Below are positions 63,575 to 64,000 of a DNA stretch of 64,000 bases, piece by piece. Under the pieces are notes generated by a model. It saw nothing but the letters and a program-made list of their open reading frames with translations. It was not told where the DNA came from and searched no databases. The stretch comes from Bosea sp. Tri-49. Lineage in GTDB: Bacteria; Pseudomonadota; Alphaproteobacteria; Rhizobiales; Beijerinckiaceae. The position numbers and the translations under genes were made by a program. Numbering within the stretch: the first letter of the stretch is position 1; the number at the start of each line of letters is the position of its first letter. Location of the stretch: assembly GCF_003952665.1 (NCBI RefSeq), contig NZ_CP017946.1, forward strand, positions 4,979,001 to 5,043,000, given 5' to 3'.

Positions 63575-64000
63575 TGGCGGGACTGAGCCTATCGGGCGTC
63601 CGCAAGAGCTATGGCGCGACCACGGTGCTGCATGGCATCGACCTTGACGTCGCCGATGGTGAGTTCGTCGTCTTCGTCGGTCCCTCCGGCTGCGGGAAGT
63701 CGACGCTGCTGCGCTCGATCGCCGGGCTGGAAAGCATCACCGGCGGGTCGATCGCGATCGACGGCACGGATGTCACCGGGCTGCCGGCTTCCGAGCGCGG
63801 CCTCGCCATGGTGTTCCAGTCCTATGCGCTCTACCCGCATATGAGTGTCTACGCGAACATGGCCTTCGCGCTGGAGAACATGGGCTTCAAGCGCGACGAG
63901 ATCGACAAGAGGGTGAAGCGCGCCGCCGGCATGCTGCGCCTGACCGATTATCTCGAACGCAAGCCCAAGGCGCTCTCTGGCGGCCAGCGCCAGCGCGTCG
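63574..64000 (+). CDS. Sugar ABC transporter ATP-binding protein, partial (UgpC/MalK type)
   Basis: The gene starts at ATG 63574, sharing one base with the previous stop, and runs off the window edge. The visible 142 codons show Walker [17 protein letters not shown], the Q-loop [22 protein letters not shown] and the signature [10 protein letters not shown] at the very end. It is the ATPase of the sugar importer. The TOBE domain and Walker B are outside the window. Confidence 0.93.
   Translation, partial: MAGLSLSGVRKSYGATTVLHGIDLDVADGEFVVFVGPSGCGKSTLLRSIAGLESITGGSIAIDGTDVTGLPASERGLAMVFQSYALYPHMSVYANMAFALENMGFKRDEIDKRVKRAAGMLRLTDYLERKPKALSGGQRQRV

Overview
The window is GC-rich chromosomal DNA from an alphaproteobacterium, most likely order Hyphomicrobiales (Rhizobiales). 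Bosea or a close relative is my best guess from the gene set, not a proven assignment. Signs are the fdxA-carD pair beside a helicase tail and an S4-domain gene, an NdvA-type glucan exporter, aroK-aroB-CorC near xerD, DUF2938 and DUF3008 proteins, and many solute-binding-protein ABC importers with IclR or LacI regulators. No phage genes, transposases or CRISPR arrays are visible.

Layout. 1-11.5 kb holds housekeeping and scattered single genes: a helicase C-terminus, an S4 protein, fdxA, carD, a dienelactone hydrolase, an M48 lipoprotein protease, a degenerate nuclease-like protein, tRNA-Arg(CCU), an Asp/Glu racemase, an amidohydrolase and an ROK protein whose halves look circularly permuted. 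11.5-17.3 kb (minus strand) carries an unusual operon: a periplasmic molybdenum hydroxylase (2Fe-2S and molybdopterin subunits) translationally coupled to soxX-soxY-soxZ-soxA. SoxB and SoxCD are absent here and the SoxY arm is non-canonical. 17.7-28.6 kb has an MscS channel, a CAP lipoprotein, a VanX-type dipeptidase, motA/motB, an NdvA-type exporter, a ChaA-type antiporter and a CorC protein. 28.6-35.7 kb has aroB, aroK, a fused PabB-PabC enzyme, a 47-residue membrane protein, xerD and a CPA2 antiporter.

36-64 kb is a catabolic transport region. (a) An IclR regulator stands divergent to a polar amino-acid ABC importer. A deacylase and a PLP dehydratase follow, bracketed by two inverted copies of an intergenic palindromic repeat. 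(b) A seven-gene minus-strand operon joins a polyamine/opine-type ABC importer to a three-subunit FAD/2Fe-2S amine or imino-acid oxidase. It is divergent to an IclR regulator and a PfkB kinase. (c) A Gfo/Idh/MocA oxidoreductase and a sugar isomerase lie behind a LacI-consensus operator. (d) A LacI-cupin pair is divergent to a sugar ABC importer that runs off the right edge. Between these lie pgi, an NDH-2-type dehydrogenase and a protein with Vps62-like repeats followed by an aerolysin-like pore segment.

The most noteworthy items are the molybdenum hydroxylase-SoxXYZA operon, the permuted ROK protein and the Vps62/aerolysin-like protein with three stacked inverted repeats in front of it. All functions are read from sequence alone; no database search was possible.
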